This document shows, in pieces, positions 43,293-51,742 of a stretch of 64,000 nt of DNA. This stretch comes from Planctomyces sp. SH-PL14 (GTDB taxonomy: Bacteria > Planctomycetota > Planctomycetia > Planctomycetales > Planctomycetaceae), in assembly GCF_001610835.1 (NCBI RefSeq), contig NZ_CP011270.1:6342001-6406000 (forward strand), read 5' to 3'. A program made the position numbers and the translations under genes. Positions within the stretch are counted from its first letter, which is position 1; every line of letters starts with the position of its first letter. Under the pieces are notes generated by a model. That model saw only the letters and a program-made list of their open reading frames with translations, had not been told where the DNA came from and ran no database searches.

Positions 43293-44066
43293 TCAGTGCG
43301 CCGTACCGCGGCGCTGAACGCGGACAAACTGCTGGTGGCACGAGAAGCGATATTGCCCGTCCGGCTGAGCGAAGTGCCGAGCGACGTATTCTCTCACGTC
43401 ATCCCGCGCAGGAGGCGACGGAAGCGGGATCAGGTTCAGCATGAACACGGCAATCTCGTAGGCCGGTTCCAGCGAGTCCGTCGTGATGTGGGCCTCCACG
43501 AGATCGTGCCGGACGTCGAACTCGTCCGCGAACTCCCCGGCGAAGCTCTCGGCGACGGACGAGAGGTCGAATCTTAGCCCCGTGAAGTGATGGAGCATCC
43601 GCATGCAGTCGGTCCCGTGATGTTGGAGGGCGATCGCCAGGACGCCCCCGGGAGCAACCCAGCTGGCAAGGCGGCGGAGGGTTGCGGCCCACTCGGTGCG
43701 GTCGATGTAGTAGAAGACGTGCGAGCAGAGGACGAAGTCGCCGGGGGCGGGGGGCTCTGCCCGGGAGATGATTTCCCCGAGCGCGGTCGCGTCCGGACAG
43801 GCGGCGATGAGGTCCGCCCGCAGCGACGAGTTCGGCTCGATCGCGATCGTCTTCGTGAATCGCTCCTGCAGGATCTGGGTGAGCTTTCCGTTCCCCGCTC
43901 CGGCGTCGATGAACGTGCCGCGACGGGGGAGGGCCTCGATCTCCCGCTCCAGCCAGACCATCGCGTTGGCCTTCTGGTCGGTGTGGGCGAGGAACGTGCT
44001 GAACGCCTTCCGGTACGGTTCTCCGGCTGAATCGAACACGTCAATGAGGCGTGGATCAGGTGTCAT
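43293..44066 (-). CDS. Class I SAM-dependent methyltransferase
   Basis: 257 residues from ATG 44066. SAM-binding motif I is RGTFIDAGAGNGKLTQIL, followed by an acidic end of strand 2 (TIAIEPNSS). Motif IV is FVLCSHVFYYIDRTEWAATL, and a strand-helix pair GGVLAIALQHHGTDCMRMLH follows. Substrate unknown; the spacing of motifs and the His-rich active region resemble small-molecule methyltransferases. The gene lies between hybrid repeat copy 9 and the cyclase-family gene on the same strand, with 174 bp of spacer. An upstream in-frame alternative start would add 16 residues. Confidence 0.88.
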   Translation of the reverse strand: MTPDPRLIDVFDSAGEPYRKAFSTFLAHTDQKANAMVWLEREIEALPRRGTFIDAGAGNGKLTQILQERFTKTIAIEPNSSLRADLIAACPDATALGEIISRAEPPAPGDFVLCSHVFYYIDRTEWAATLRRLASWVAPGGVLAIALQHHGTDCMRMLHHFTGLRFDLSSVAESFAGEFADEFDVRHDLVEAHITTDSLEPAYEIAVFMLNLIPLPSPPARDDVREYVARHFAQPDGQYRFSCHQQFVRVQRRGTAH

Positions 44067-44240
44067 GGCGAATCCGATCGGGAGTGCCGCCGCGGCCAAT
44101 GCGGGGTCTGACACACGGCGAATCGAGGGAGGGCGTTCGAGCCAGCAGCGAAAGTCCCGCGATCAGAATGACTGACCGGATCAGCGTCAACGCCGAGCGG
44201 AGCTGCGTCTCGGAGACGGCGCCTCTCCTTCGGCCCGGCG

Positions 44241-45035
44241 TCACTTCGCCACGGTCGCCCAGATGCGCGTCGGCCCGCCGGAGCCATTCTCGATCTTGAT
44301 CGGGGCGACGATGACACCGAAGCCGGTCGCCGGCAGGTCTTCAACGTTCGTGACGTTCTCAAGCGCGTAGCGGCCCGCCTTGAGAACAACGTGATGAATC
44401 TCGAACTTCGACGAGAGACCCCGGTCGACGCTCATCGTATCGATCCCGATCCCGCGGATATCGCGTTCGCGGACCAGCCAGTCAGCCGCCTCCGCGGAGT
44501 AGCCGGGAAAGTGGAGTTTTCCGGTCGCATCCCGGTTCTGGTAGCGGTCGACGTTCCCGACATGCCGTCCCCAGCCGGTCTGGAGCAGGACGATTGTCCC
44601 TTTAGGGATCTGCCCATGCCGCCGCTCCCATAGCTCGAGATCGTCCACGGTGAGCATCGCGTCCGCGTCCTGCTCCCCCTTCAGCGACATATCGATCCGC
44701 ACCCCGGGACCGAAGAGCTGCGAGGCCGCGATCCCATCGACCCCCGGCCGGTCCGCCACGAAGTGGTTCGGGGCATCGATGTGCGTCCCCATGTGCTCAG
44801 GCATCGTGAACGCCTTGGCGAGCATCCCGTCCTTCTCGAGCGTATCGATCGTCTGCAACCGAAACGGAGCCGCCCGCTCCCCGGGCCAGACCGGCGTCCG
44901 CTCATTGAGAGGGAGGCTGAGGTCCACCAGACGGGTCCGTTCAGAATCGAACGGCGAAGGAATCGATTCCTGCCCATCGGCCGGGCGGATGCCGAGGAAA
45001 AATGAGCCGAAGACGGCGAAAACCAGCAGACGCAT
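44241..45035 (-). CDS. Secreted cyclase-family (kynurenine formamidase-like) metal hydrolase
   Basis: 264 residues with a signal peptide ([20 protein letters not shown]). The family's metal site is plain: [12 protein letters not shown] (H-x-G-T-H-x-D-x-P-x-H). Other conserved parts are [17 protein letters not shown] at the start and [12 protein letters not shown] followed by [20 protein letters not shown] at the end. Relatives include KynB formamidase and isatin hydrolase. A signal peptide makes a role in tryptophan breakdown unlikely; an exported amide or lactone hydrolase fits better. No kyn genes are near. Confidence 0.9.
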   Translation of the reverse strand: MRLLVFAVFGSFFLGIRPADGQESIPSPFDSERTRLVDLSLPLNERTPVWPGERAAPFRLQTIDTLEKDGMLAKAFTMPEHMGTHIDAPNHFVADRPGVDGIAASQLFGPGVRIDMSLKGEQDADAMLTVDDLELWERRHGQIPKGTIVLLQTGWGRHVGNVDRYQNRDATGKLHFPGYSAEAADWLVRERDIRGIGIDTMSVDRGLSSKFEIHHVVLKAGRYALENVTNVEDLPATGFGVIVAPIKIENGSGGPTRIWATVAK

Positions 45036-45348
45036 GAGACGTTCTTCCGAATGTCAGATGAACATTGATGGCGGTCTGCGTTTACTCTTGCAGGCGGAGC
45101 CTTCGTTCGAACGAAGTTCTCCGTCTCGCAGTTCGCCGGTCGAAGTCAAACTCAGCCGATTGGCCCTCAAGTCCGGGGCCATGGGCAGGGGCCACAGGGA
45201 TCTGCGAAGGGACCGTCCCTTCCGCGTTCACCTAAAACACACATTCACGTTGACTGATGCAGCTGCGTCACGGAAGATATCCGGAGACTCCAGCTTCTTT
45301 CTCTTTCGGGCATTCATCAAAACGTCAGTTTTTCGGGGGACCTGTCAC
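45036..45348. other. Spacer upstream of the DUF1559 gene
   Basis: About 310 bp between divergent genes. It is less GC-rich than the genes, with ACACACATTCACGTTGACTG near 45240-45255, where TTGACT could serve as a -35 box, but no convincing -10 box follows at the right distance. No gene, repeat or RNA was recognised. Confidence 0.4.
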
Positions 45349-46386
45349 ATGTTGCGCCGACGTGGATTCACTCTGATCGAGCTGCTGGTGGTCATCGCCA
45401 TCATCGCGGTTCTGGTCGCCATCCTGCTTCCTGCCGTTCAACAAGCCCGCGAAGCGGCCCGCCGTTCGACCTGCACCAACAACCTGAAGCAGTTCGGAAT
45501 CGCCCTTCACGGCTACCACGAAATTCACGGGATGTTTCCCCGCATGGTGCAGGGGCCGGTGGTTGAAGGGAATGCCGGAAACGGCTGGCGATCCTACAGC
45601 GCACACACGATGCTGCTGCCGTTGATGGATCAGTCCGCACTCTACAACCAGATCATTCCCCTCATCGATCAGAATCGCCGGGCGAACGACGACGGAACGG
45701 TTAGCGCGGAATCGATTCTTGGATTGAACTCCAAGCGGGTGGCCGGCTTCCTCTGCCCCTCGGACAGCCCCCCGCAGGATCGCGTGGATTGGAACAACTA
45801 CGCCGGATGCGCTGGTTCGAACAAGGGCTGGGGGATCGGGACCACGGACCAGAACGGGATCTTCAACCAGTCGGTCTGGGTCCGGATCGGCGACATCAAT
45901 GACGGCACGAGCAACGTGATCGCCTTCGCCGAAATCGTCACGACCGATCAGGGGGGAGCACTGGGAACGCCTGCCAATCTGGCGAAAGTCCGGGAAGGGA
46001 ACGGGATCTCCGGTGCCAACGCCGCTCCGGACTCCTATCCCACCCTTACGAAGGCCACGATCGACGGCTGGTCGGCGGCTGCGGTTGCGATCACGACCTT
46101 CAACGGCAACCGGGTGGGCGAGAAGTGGATCCGGGGCCAACAGTCTCGAACCGGCTTCACGACTCTGTTGACGCCGAATTCACAGACGCCGAACGTGACA
46201 TTCCATTGTGCGGGATGCAACTACGATGGTCGCGGCATGCACGCGGCCCGCAGCAAGCACGCCGGCGGCGTCATGACGATGCTGGCCGACGGATCGGTCA
46301 AGTTCTTCGGCGAAGCGATCGACTGGGAAGTCTACCAGCGATACGGCTCGCGACTGGACGGGCAGAGCGTCCCGCCGATCGAATAG
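45349..46386 (+). CDS. DUF1559 family protein with type IV pilin-like N-terminus
   Basis: 345 residues from ATG 45349. The prepilin signature [20 protein letters not shown] is processed by a prepilin peptidase in related proteins (cleavage after Gly, Phe methylated). Then come [19 protein letters not shown] and [16 protein letters not shown], the DUF1559 core. Near the end [18 protein letters not shown] holds the H-X9-DG motif. DUF1559 proteins are highly amplified in planctomycetes and are thought to form pseudopilus-like or surface structures; function is unproven. A strong terminator follows the stop, and a small lipoprotein gene comes next, a common pairing. Confidence 0.96.
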   Translation: MLRRRGFTLIELLVVIAIIAVLVAILLPAVQQAREAARRSTCTNNLKQFGIALHGYHEIHGMFPRMVQGPVVEGNAGNGWRSYSAHTMLLPLMDQSALYNQIIPLIDQNRRANDDGTVSAESILGLNSKRVAGFLCPSDSPPQDRVDWNNYAGCAGSNKGWGIGTTDQNGIFNQSVWVRIGDINDGTSNVIAFAEIVTTDQGGALGTPANLAKVREGNGISGANAAPDSYPTLTKATIDGWSAAAVAITTFNGNRVGEKWIRGQQSRTGFTTLLTPNSQTPNVTFHCAGCNYDGRGMHAARSKHAGGVMTMLADGSVKFFGEAIDWEVYQRYGSRLDGQSVPPIE

Positions 46387-46412
46387 TTCACTCCTGCTGA
46401 CTGGCTCTCTCG

Positions 46413-46441
46413 ACCCTTCGGGGACCACCCCGAAGGGTTTT
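46413..46441 (+). terminator. Rho-independent terminator after the DUF1559 gene
   Basis: ACCCTTCGGGG / CCCCGAAGGGT around ACCA, followed by TTTT, about 27 bp after the stop. It may allow partial read-through into the small lipoprotein gene 28 bp further on. Confidence 0.88.
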
Positions 46442-46468
46442 GTCGTACCCTGCCGAGGTTCTCCAAGT

Positions 46469-46765
46469 ATGGCCGCTCGCCACCTTTGCGCTCTGATGAT
46501 CGTCTCGCTCGCGTTCGGATGTGGATCCGGCGCTCCCGCCCCCGCCCCCTCCGTTTCGCCGGAGGTCAGTTCCGCCGACCAGTTGAAGGAGCGGCTGAAG
46601 TATGTGGCCGAAAGCGGAAGCGGCGGAAGCGCCCTGGCGGGGATGTCGGAAATGGTCGAGAAAACGGACAAGAGTCTGATGCCGGACTATCAGGCTCTCG
46701 AGAGAGCTCAAACTCCCGATCAGGTCAAAGCGGCCGCCAAGAAGCTGTTGGACAAGCTCAAGTAG
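46469..46765 (+). CDS. Small lipoprotein paired with the DUF1559 gene
   Basis: 98 residues from ATG 46469, with GAGG nine bases upstream. The leader MAARHLCALMIVSLAFGCGS has a lipobox ending in Cys18 (LAFGC). The mature part is short and helical (SADQLKERLKYVAESG, then PDQVKAAAKKLLDKLK), with a Pro/Ala linker after the anchor. Small lipoproteins of this kind follow DUF1559 genes repeatedly in planctomycetes, which suggests a shared envelope role, but none is known. Confidence 0.82.
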   Translation: MAARHLCALMIVSLAFGCGSGAPAPAPSVSPEVSSADQLKERLKYVAESGSGGSALAGMSEMVEKTDKSLMPDYQALERAQTPDQVKAAAKKLLDKLK

Positions 46766-47171
46766 TTCCGGCCTCCGGAGCCGCTGTTCGGCCGGATCTC
46801 TCAGGTCAGGTCGAACGGCGGTGTGAGGTGGACGACAATTTCCGGCATGCGTGCTGGCGTGGTGATGATCGCTTGCTGCTTTGGGCGTCGACGTTGATTT
46901 GATCGGGCGCAGCGAGACGTCGAACAGCCTGTGGGCCTTTGGTGAGGCTGCCGTCGAGGGGGACTCGCGACAGTGCCCGCGACCAGTCGGCTGATCCTGA
47001 GTCGGCAGTCGATTGATGGCGCCTCTTGACGGCGTCATGCGCGGGCGTTCAGGATGAAGTCTCTGGGCCGAGGCAGGCCGACGTTCTCACGCGAGGTGGC
47101 CAGATGCAGTCTGGCCGTGACATCCTCCACGTCCCCTTCGTTCTCCAGGGGAGGGTCCTCCCAGACGTGGC
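46766..47171. other. Spacer without a recognisable gene
   Basis: About 400 bp. Six frames were scanned by eye and none shows coherent coding or a ribosome site. The codon-position pattern is weak compared with neighbours. No hairpin terminator is visible. It leads into the possible gene remnant at 47172. Confidence 0.4.
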
Positions 47172-47468
47172 GAACCATGGATCGTCGAAGAGCTGCGCGG
47201 CCACCTCGCCGGTTGGGAAAAATCGCTGACGCTCACCTCTCGCTGTCCGGCGACGGTGGACCGAAGCGTGGGCGAGTCCCGGGCGATCGAGTACGAATTC
47301 GGATCGTGGGACAAGACGGGAATCGAAGTCTTCCGCCGGGAATTTCGCGACGGCTTCGACGAGTCCCAGCGACGGATCCAAACCTCGTATCTCGCCCGGG
47401 GTGTCGTGGTGATATGGGACGACGTCCGGGAAGCTTCCGCCGCGCTCTACCGGACGCGGGCCCAGTAG
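47172..47468 (+). pseudogene. Possible gene remnant, no plausible start
   Basis: A plus-strand frame here reads like protein: EPWIVEELRGHLAGWEKSLT, later SRAIEYEFGSWDKTGIEVF, then SYLARGVVVIWDDVREASAA and stop TAG at 47466-47468. The only start is GTG 47256, deep inside the coherent part, with no ribosome site. No family was recognised. It could be the tail of a disrupted gene or a chance frame. The next gene (47651) is intact. Confidence 0.3.
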
Positions 47469-47650
47469 ACCAGCCATGTCTCCCACCGGCCCAAAACTGG
47501 CCACGACGGATGTGCCGGATCGGACTTCGGGCCGGCCACGGAGTCGCCTCAACGGGACATCCTGGCGATCCGTCCCGCGGAATGAGGGTTGCTTTCGGCT
47601 ACGCTGTCCATCGGCCCGATTTCCGGTACTTCTCCGAAAGGATGTTTCCG

Positions 47651-48622
47651 ATGCCAACCCTGGACCCCGCCGCTGACCCGGCGATCGACTTTCGGATTCG
47701 TGACTTCCTCAAGGAACTGAACTCCAGCGGAGGGAAACCGATGGAGAAGATGTCGCCCGCTGAGGCCCGCGCGGTCCTTGTCTCCGCGCAGTCCTCCGTG
47801 GCGGTGGAACTGCCACCGTGCGACGTTTCCCGGGCGTCATTCGATCACGAGGGGCAGAGCGTCGAACTCACGGTCGTGCGGCCGGCGGGGGTGAAATCGA
47901 CGCTCCCCGTGTTCATGTTCTTCCACGGGGGAGGCTGGGTCCTGGGGGACTTCCCGACGCACGAACGCTTCGTCCGGGACCTGGTGGCCGGTTCCGGGGC
48001 GGCGGCGGTCTTCGTGAACTACACTCCGTCGCCGGAAGCCCGGTTTCCCGTCGCCATCAACCAGGCCTACGCGGCCACGAAGTGGGTTGCCGAGTCCGGC
48101 CAGACCCTGAACCTGGACGGCCGGCGGCTGGCGGTCGTCGGGAACAGCGTCGGCGGCAACATGGCGGCGGTTGTCGCTCTCATGGCCAAAGCGCTGGGCG
48201 GTCCGGAGATCCGGCTGCAGGTCCTGATGTGGCCCGTCACCGACGCCAGCTTCGAGACCGGCTCGTACCACCAGTATGCCGAGGGACGGTTCCTGACCCG
48301 GAACATGATGATGTGGTTCTGGGATCACTACACGACCGATCCCGAGGAACGCGCCACGAGCTACGCGTCGCCCCTCCGAGCCGCCCCGGACGAACTGCGA
48401 GGGCTGCCGCCGGCGCTCATTCAGGTCGCGGAGCACGACGTTCTCCGCGACGAAGGAGAGGCGTATGCCCGCAAGCTGAACGACGCCGGTGTCGATGTGA
48501 CGGTCGTCCGCTACGACGGGATGATTCACGACTGGGGGCTGCTGAATCCGCTTGCCACCATCCCCGCCGTTCGGGCGTCCCTGCGGCAGGTCGCGACGGA
48601 ACTGAGGCATCACCTGCAGTAG
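47651..48622 (+). CDS. Alpha/beta-hydrolase fold esterase (HSL/GDXG family)
   Basis: 323 residues from ATG 47651, with AAGGA about nine bases upstream. Oxyanion-hole motif HGGGW is in MFFHGGGWVLGD. The nucleophile elbow reads GNSVGG (canonical GDSAGG in the hormone-sensitive-lipase family, so Asp is Asn and Ala is Val here). The acid is in VAEHDVLRDEG and the His in DGMIHDWGLLNPL. These together are the HSL/GDXG set with small substitutions. It should hydrolyse short-chain esters. No signal peptide is seen, so it is probably cytoplasmic. It is convergent with the nucleoside-hydrolase gene. Confidence 0.9.
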   Translation: MPTLDPAADPAIDFRIRDFLKELNSSGGKPMEKMSPAEARAVLVSAQSSVAVELPPCDVSRASFDHEGQSVELTVVRPAGVKSTLPVFMFFHGGGWVLGDFPTHERFVRDLVAGSGAAAVFVNYTPSPEARFPVAINQAYAATKWVAESGQTLNLDGRRLAVVGNSVGGNMAAVVALMAKALGGPEIRLQVLMWPVTDASFETGSYHQYAEGRFLTRNMMMWFWDHYTTDPEERATSYASPLRAAPDELRGLPPALIQVAEHDVLRDEGEAYARKLNDAGVDVTVVRYDGMIHDWGLLNPLATIPAVRASLRQVATELRHHLQ

Positions 48623-48656
48623 AGGATGCGGGCGGTCATGTATGCCGTGCGTGGCG

Positions 48657-49769
48657 TCAGGGGCGGTCCGGCGCGGCGGATCGGCGCGCCGGAGGCCGAT
48701 TCATCAGTTCGTTGAAGGCCTCCGAGGCCGCCGTGGGATCGACGCCGTCCGTGAAGTCCGACGTGTACTGCTGCCGGGAGTCGTCCGGCGACGGCTTCCA
48801 GGCGTTGCGGCCGTAGACGTCGATCTCGTTGTGGCCTTCCGTGACGACCCGGAAGAACGGCTCGATTCCCCGGACGGCGATCCACACTGCCACCTGGTCG
48901 GCGCTGTGCTGCCGGGTGGAGGTCGCGGCCGGAGAACGTCCGGCGAAGAAGAGCTCATACACCTTGCGGACGGGGTTCGACTCGGGCGTTTCGTGCAGCC
49001 GTTCGCCGCTGCCGCACCGCATCGCGAACTCTCCTCCGCCGGTAAAGTGAATCAGGGTCGGCCACTGTTCCGTGACGGTGATGGCCGACTGCGGATCGGG
49101 GCGGAAATTGCCCCAGGCCCCTGCCTGGGTCTTCTGGGGCGGCGCCGTATCGGCCGGGTAGCGGCTTCCCATGCTGACGAGAGCTTTCACTTTCTGACGG
49201 ACCAGGTCGCGGCCACCCAGCGGGCTGTGCTCGTCGGGACCGCTTGCCAGCAGGTCCCGCTGGTTCGTCAGGTAGCCGAGCGTCACGAAGACCACGCTCC
49301 CGTCCTTCGCACCCGCCAGAAGCCGCCGCTGCAGCGAGACCGCTTCGACTGCAGATTCGCGGGTGCAATCGTTCGGAAAGTGTTCGGCGACGTACCGGGC
49401 ATAGCGGGAGTCCTGGTCCACCCCTTTGGCGACCTGGCCGATCGGCAGGTTCGGGCGGCCGTAGTAGGTGTTGATGGCGTCGATGCAGGGGACGGTCCAG
49501 CGGTGTCGCGAGCAGGAGAGGATCGCCAGGATTTCGCATTCCCCCTGGTCGGCCAGGGCATGCGCCATCGCGAGGGCTCCCGCGTCGTCGCAGTCCGACT
49601 CCATGTCGACGTCGATGATCATCGGGATGGGAGGCTTGGTCGCGGTCGCGTCCGGCTTGGCCCCTTTCTGGTCCGCCGCCCCTGCGGGGCGGATGGAGAA
49701 CAGAACCATCGCGGCGAGGATCGCTCGGGCGAAGGCGATTCGGATTCCGGAGATCGGTTCATTCGTCAT
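48657..49769 (-). CDS. Secreted nucleoside-hydrolase-fold protein
   Basis: 370 residues from ATG 49769, whose start overlaps the stop of the HD gene by 11 bp (ATGACGAATGA), so translation is probably coupled. A hydrophobic leader (about 11-30, FARAILAAMVLFSIRPAGAA) predicts export. IPMIIDVDMESDCDDAGAL is a variant of the N-terminal calcium-binding DxDxxxDD cluster of inosine/uridine nucleoside hydrolases. A second acidic cluster typical of the family, near the C-terminus, is not as clear, and the segment FTGGGEFAMRCGSGERLHET is conserved in related exported proteins. Substrate unknown; ribonucleoside breakdown outside the cytoplasm is a reasonable guess. Confidence 0.85.
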   Translation of the reverse strand: MTNEPISGIRIAFARAILAAMVLFSIRPAGAADQKGAKPDATATKPPIPMIIDVDMESDCDDAGALAMAHALADQGECEILAILSCSRHRWTVPCIDAINTYYGRPNLPIGQVAKGVDQDSRYARYVAEHFPNDCTRESAVEAVSLQRRLLAGAKDGSVVFVTLGYLTNQRDLLASGPDEHSPLGGRDLVRQKVKALVSMGSRYPADTAPPQKTQAGAWGNFRPDPQSAITVTEQWPTLIHFTGGGEFAMRCGSGERLHETPESNPVRKVYELFFAGRSPAATSTRQHSADQVAVWIAVRGIEPFFRVVTEGHNEIDVYGRNAWKPSPDDSRQQYTSDFTDGVDPTAASEAFNELMNRPPARRSAAPDRP

Positions 49770-50328
49770 CGGTCGACGGCTCTTCGAAACAGGACTCGGT
49801 GTGAACGCCCTGGAGGTCAATGTCCCAGGCGGTGAGGACGAAGTCGGGGAGGAACTGGAAGCACGCCCGTCCGTCAGCCCACTTCCGCGTTTCGGGGCGT
49901 CGCGCCGCCTCCGTACAGAGGCGGCTCGGGTGGGGCTCGATGCCGACCCGTCCCAGGTCGAGCCGATCGGCGTCCCAGCAGGTCTGGATCGTGACGTCGG
50001 GGTGCGTCAATTCGTGGGTATGCCCCTCGCAGGCCCGGCAGAGCAGGCGGAACGCACCCTCCTCCAGCTCGAAGAGCGAACCGCGGAGCTTCGTTGCCAG
50101 CTTCGCCCCGCGCGGTCCATGATCGGGGTCGTACCCTTCGTTGACGCGCCGCGCGTCGTGGAAGACCGCAAAGAGCTCGACGACCGCGATCTCCGCGCCG
50201 GTTTCGCCGGCCAGACGCCGTCCGTTCTCGAGGACTCGCGCCCAATGGGCGACGCCGTGCAGGCCGGTCGGAGGGAGCCGGTACGTCCGGAGGATTTCGT
50301 CGACGAGCGGTTTGAGGTGTGCAGGCAT
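49759..50328 (-). CDS. HD-domain protein, putative phosphohydrolase
   Basis: 189 residues from ATG 50328. HD-superfamily ligands: His28 (GLHGVAHWARV), His57-Asp58 (LFAVFHDARRV) and a distal Asp in CWDADRLDLGRV near residue 121; an extra His pair is in EGHTHELTH. This set binds one or two metals, and family members cleave phosphoesters of nucleotides. It lies 17 bp after the BioF2/FemAB-like gene and overlaps the nucleoside-hydrolase start, forming a three-gene operon. Possible nucleotide-related function for the pair is an inference from context. Confidence 0.88.
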   Translation of the reverse strand: MPAHLKPLVDEILRTYRLPPTGLHGVAHWARVLENGRRLAGETGAEIAVVELFAVFHDARRVNEGYDPDHGPRGAKLATKLRGSLFELEEGAFRLLCRACEGHTHELTHPDVTIQTCWDADRLDLGRVGIEPHPSRLCTEAARRPETRKWADGRACFQFLPDFVLTAWDIDLQGVHTESCFEEPSTDDE

Positions 50329-50345
50329 CGCTGGCCTCGGCCCCT

Positions 50346-51596
50346 TCACTTCTGGGCGGAGCGTTCGGGAGGTTCGTCGTGCGGGATGGCTCCCAGGAGC
50401 GGGCGGATCAGGTAGTTCATGACCGAGACCCGGTGCCGGACCCAGACCGAGAGCGGGAGGGGCTTGGCCCCGAGGCGGGCCTTCGGTTCGAGAGCGGTCC
50501 GCCCCAGCGACAGTTGCCGGCAGCCGAGAGAAATGGCGTCCGCCACGGTCGCCTGCAGCAGCCGCAGATAGACCGGCACCTGCTCGTTCGCCGCGTAGTC
50601 GATCCCGATGTAGTAGCCGATCGCGGTGTCGCCATCCTTGAGCGTGGTCACGAACCCGGCCACATCGTCTCCCCGGCGGAGCAGCGTGCAGCGGAACCGG
50701 TCGGGGCCGAGCGCCCGGGCCAGGGCAGGGAGGTAGCTCTCCGGGGCGGTGACGGGACGGATCGAGGCCCGGTTGTGGACGTTCCCGTACAGCTCGTGGA
50801 TGCGGCGCTCGTGGCCGCCGCAGTCCGAAAGTGATTCGACGCCATACCCCGCCGATTCGACATCCGCAGCGATCCCGCGGGCCGATTTCCTGTAGCGGGA
50901 GTTCAGGCTTCCGAGGTAGTCGTCGTACCCCCGCCACGCGGAGGGGATCGCGAGGAGCATGTCGGGGTCGGTCTCGACGGGGCGGTACCCGAAACGCCGG
51001 AGCGCTTCGCTGCCGGCCCGCAGCGGAGCGGGGATGTCCTTGATGAGGACGTAATCGGTCTGATCGAACAGGCCTTCCGAAGCACGGATCCGGTACATCG
51101 CCTCCGCGATGGCGGGCCAGAGCCGCGCCGCATCCTCCCCGGGGGCGATCGCGATGCCGTGGTTCCCCCAGGCGAGCAGGTTGCCGCCGACGAGAACGCG
51201 GGCCTTGACCGCGGCTGTCCCCTTCTTGCCCAGTTGCTTGAGGGTGTCCTGGGTCCGGGCCTTGAGCGATTTCTCCCGGGTGTTGGCGCCCGTGGCCGCT
51301 CGTCCGACGAGGCGGCTTCCGCCGATCGAGATCATCTGGGCCGAGAGGGCGGCGACCGGCCGTCCCTGTTCGGCGATCAGCGCATAACGCGGGCTGATCT
51401 CGCGGGGACCGGCTGTTTCGATCGCCTCGAGCACGTCCCGCTGGAGGAAGATCGAGGCCCCCGCGGCGACGGCGTCCCACCCTTCGCGAGAGAGAAGTCC
51501 CACGCGATCGGCGAGCGCGAACTCAAACCCGGTTTTCCGCCGCCGTTCCCGATGGTCCGCCTGGGACTGCTTCAGCCGCTCGAGAATCTTCTTCAT
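50346..51596 (-). CDS. BioF2/FemAB-like GNAT-fold acyltransferase
   Basis: 416 residues from ATG 51596, with AGGGAG upstream. An N-terminal basic helix is followed by a first acyltransferase-like half. The second half (about 210-400) contains SLNSRYRKSARGIAADVESA and FVTTLKDGDTAIGYYIGIDY, then LLQATVADAISLGCRQLSLG, the core of BioF2-like (DUF482/FemAB-related) acetyltransferases. Such proteins add amino acids or acyl groups to envelope polymers or small molecules. The exact reaction is unknown. It is the first gene of the run with the HD and nucleoside-hydrolase genes. Confidence 0.8.
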   Translation of the reverse strand: MKKILERLKQSQADHRERRRKTGFEFALADRVGLLSREGWDAVAAGASIFLQRDVLEAIETAGPREISPRYALIAEQGRPVAALSAQMISIGGSRLVGRAATGANTREKSLKARTQDTLKQLGKKGTAAVKARVLVGGNLLAWGNHGIAIAPGEDAARLWPAIAEAMYRIRASEGLFDQTDYVLIKDIPAPLRAGSEALRRFGYRPVETDPDMLLAIPSAWRGYDDYLGSLNSRYRKSARGIAADVESAGYGVESLSDCGGHERRIHELYGNVHNRASIRPVTAPESYLPALARALGPDRFRCTLLRRGDDVAGFVTTLKDGDTAIGYYIGIDYAANEQVPVYLRLLQATVADAISLGCRQLSLGRTALEPKARLGAKPLPLSVWVRHRVSVMNYLIRPLLGAIPHDEPPERSAQK

Positions 51597-51742
51597 GGCC
51601 GCTCCCTTTGCGCTGGGGGTGCCCTGTGTGCCGCGGTCCCAGTGTAGCGACGGAGAGATGGGAGTTCGCGGCCTCCAGCGAGGGGAGCTTGCGAGGTCGC
51701 TCGGCGTTCAGGACCCGCGACCCGCGGCCCGTCGCGGCGGTC

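Noticed and set aside
46388-47038. A minus-strand frame of 216 codons over the small lipoprotein and following spacer
   Set aside because: Low-complexity sequence without motifs; it overlaps a plus-strand gene with a lipobox and ribosome site, and a terminator.
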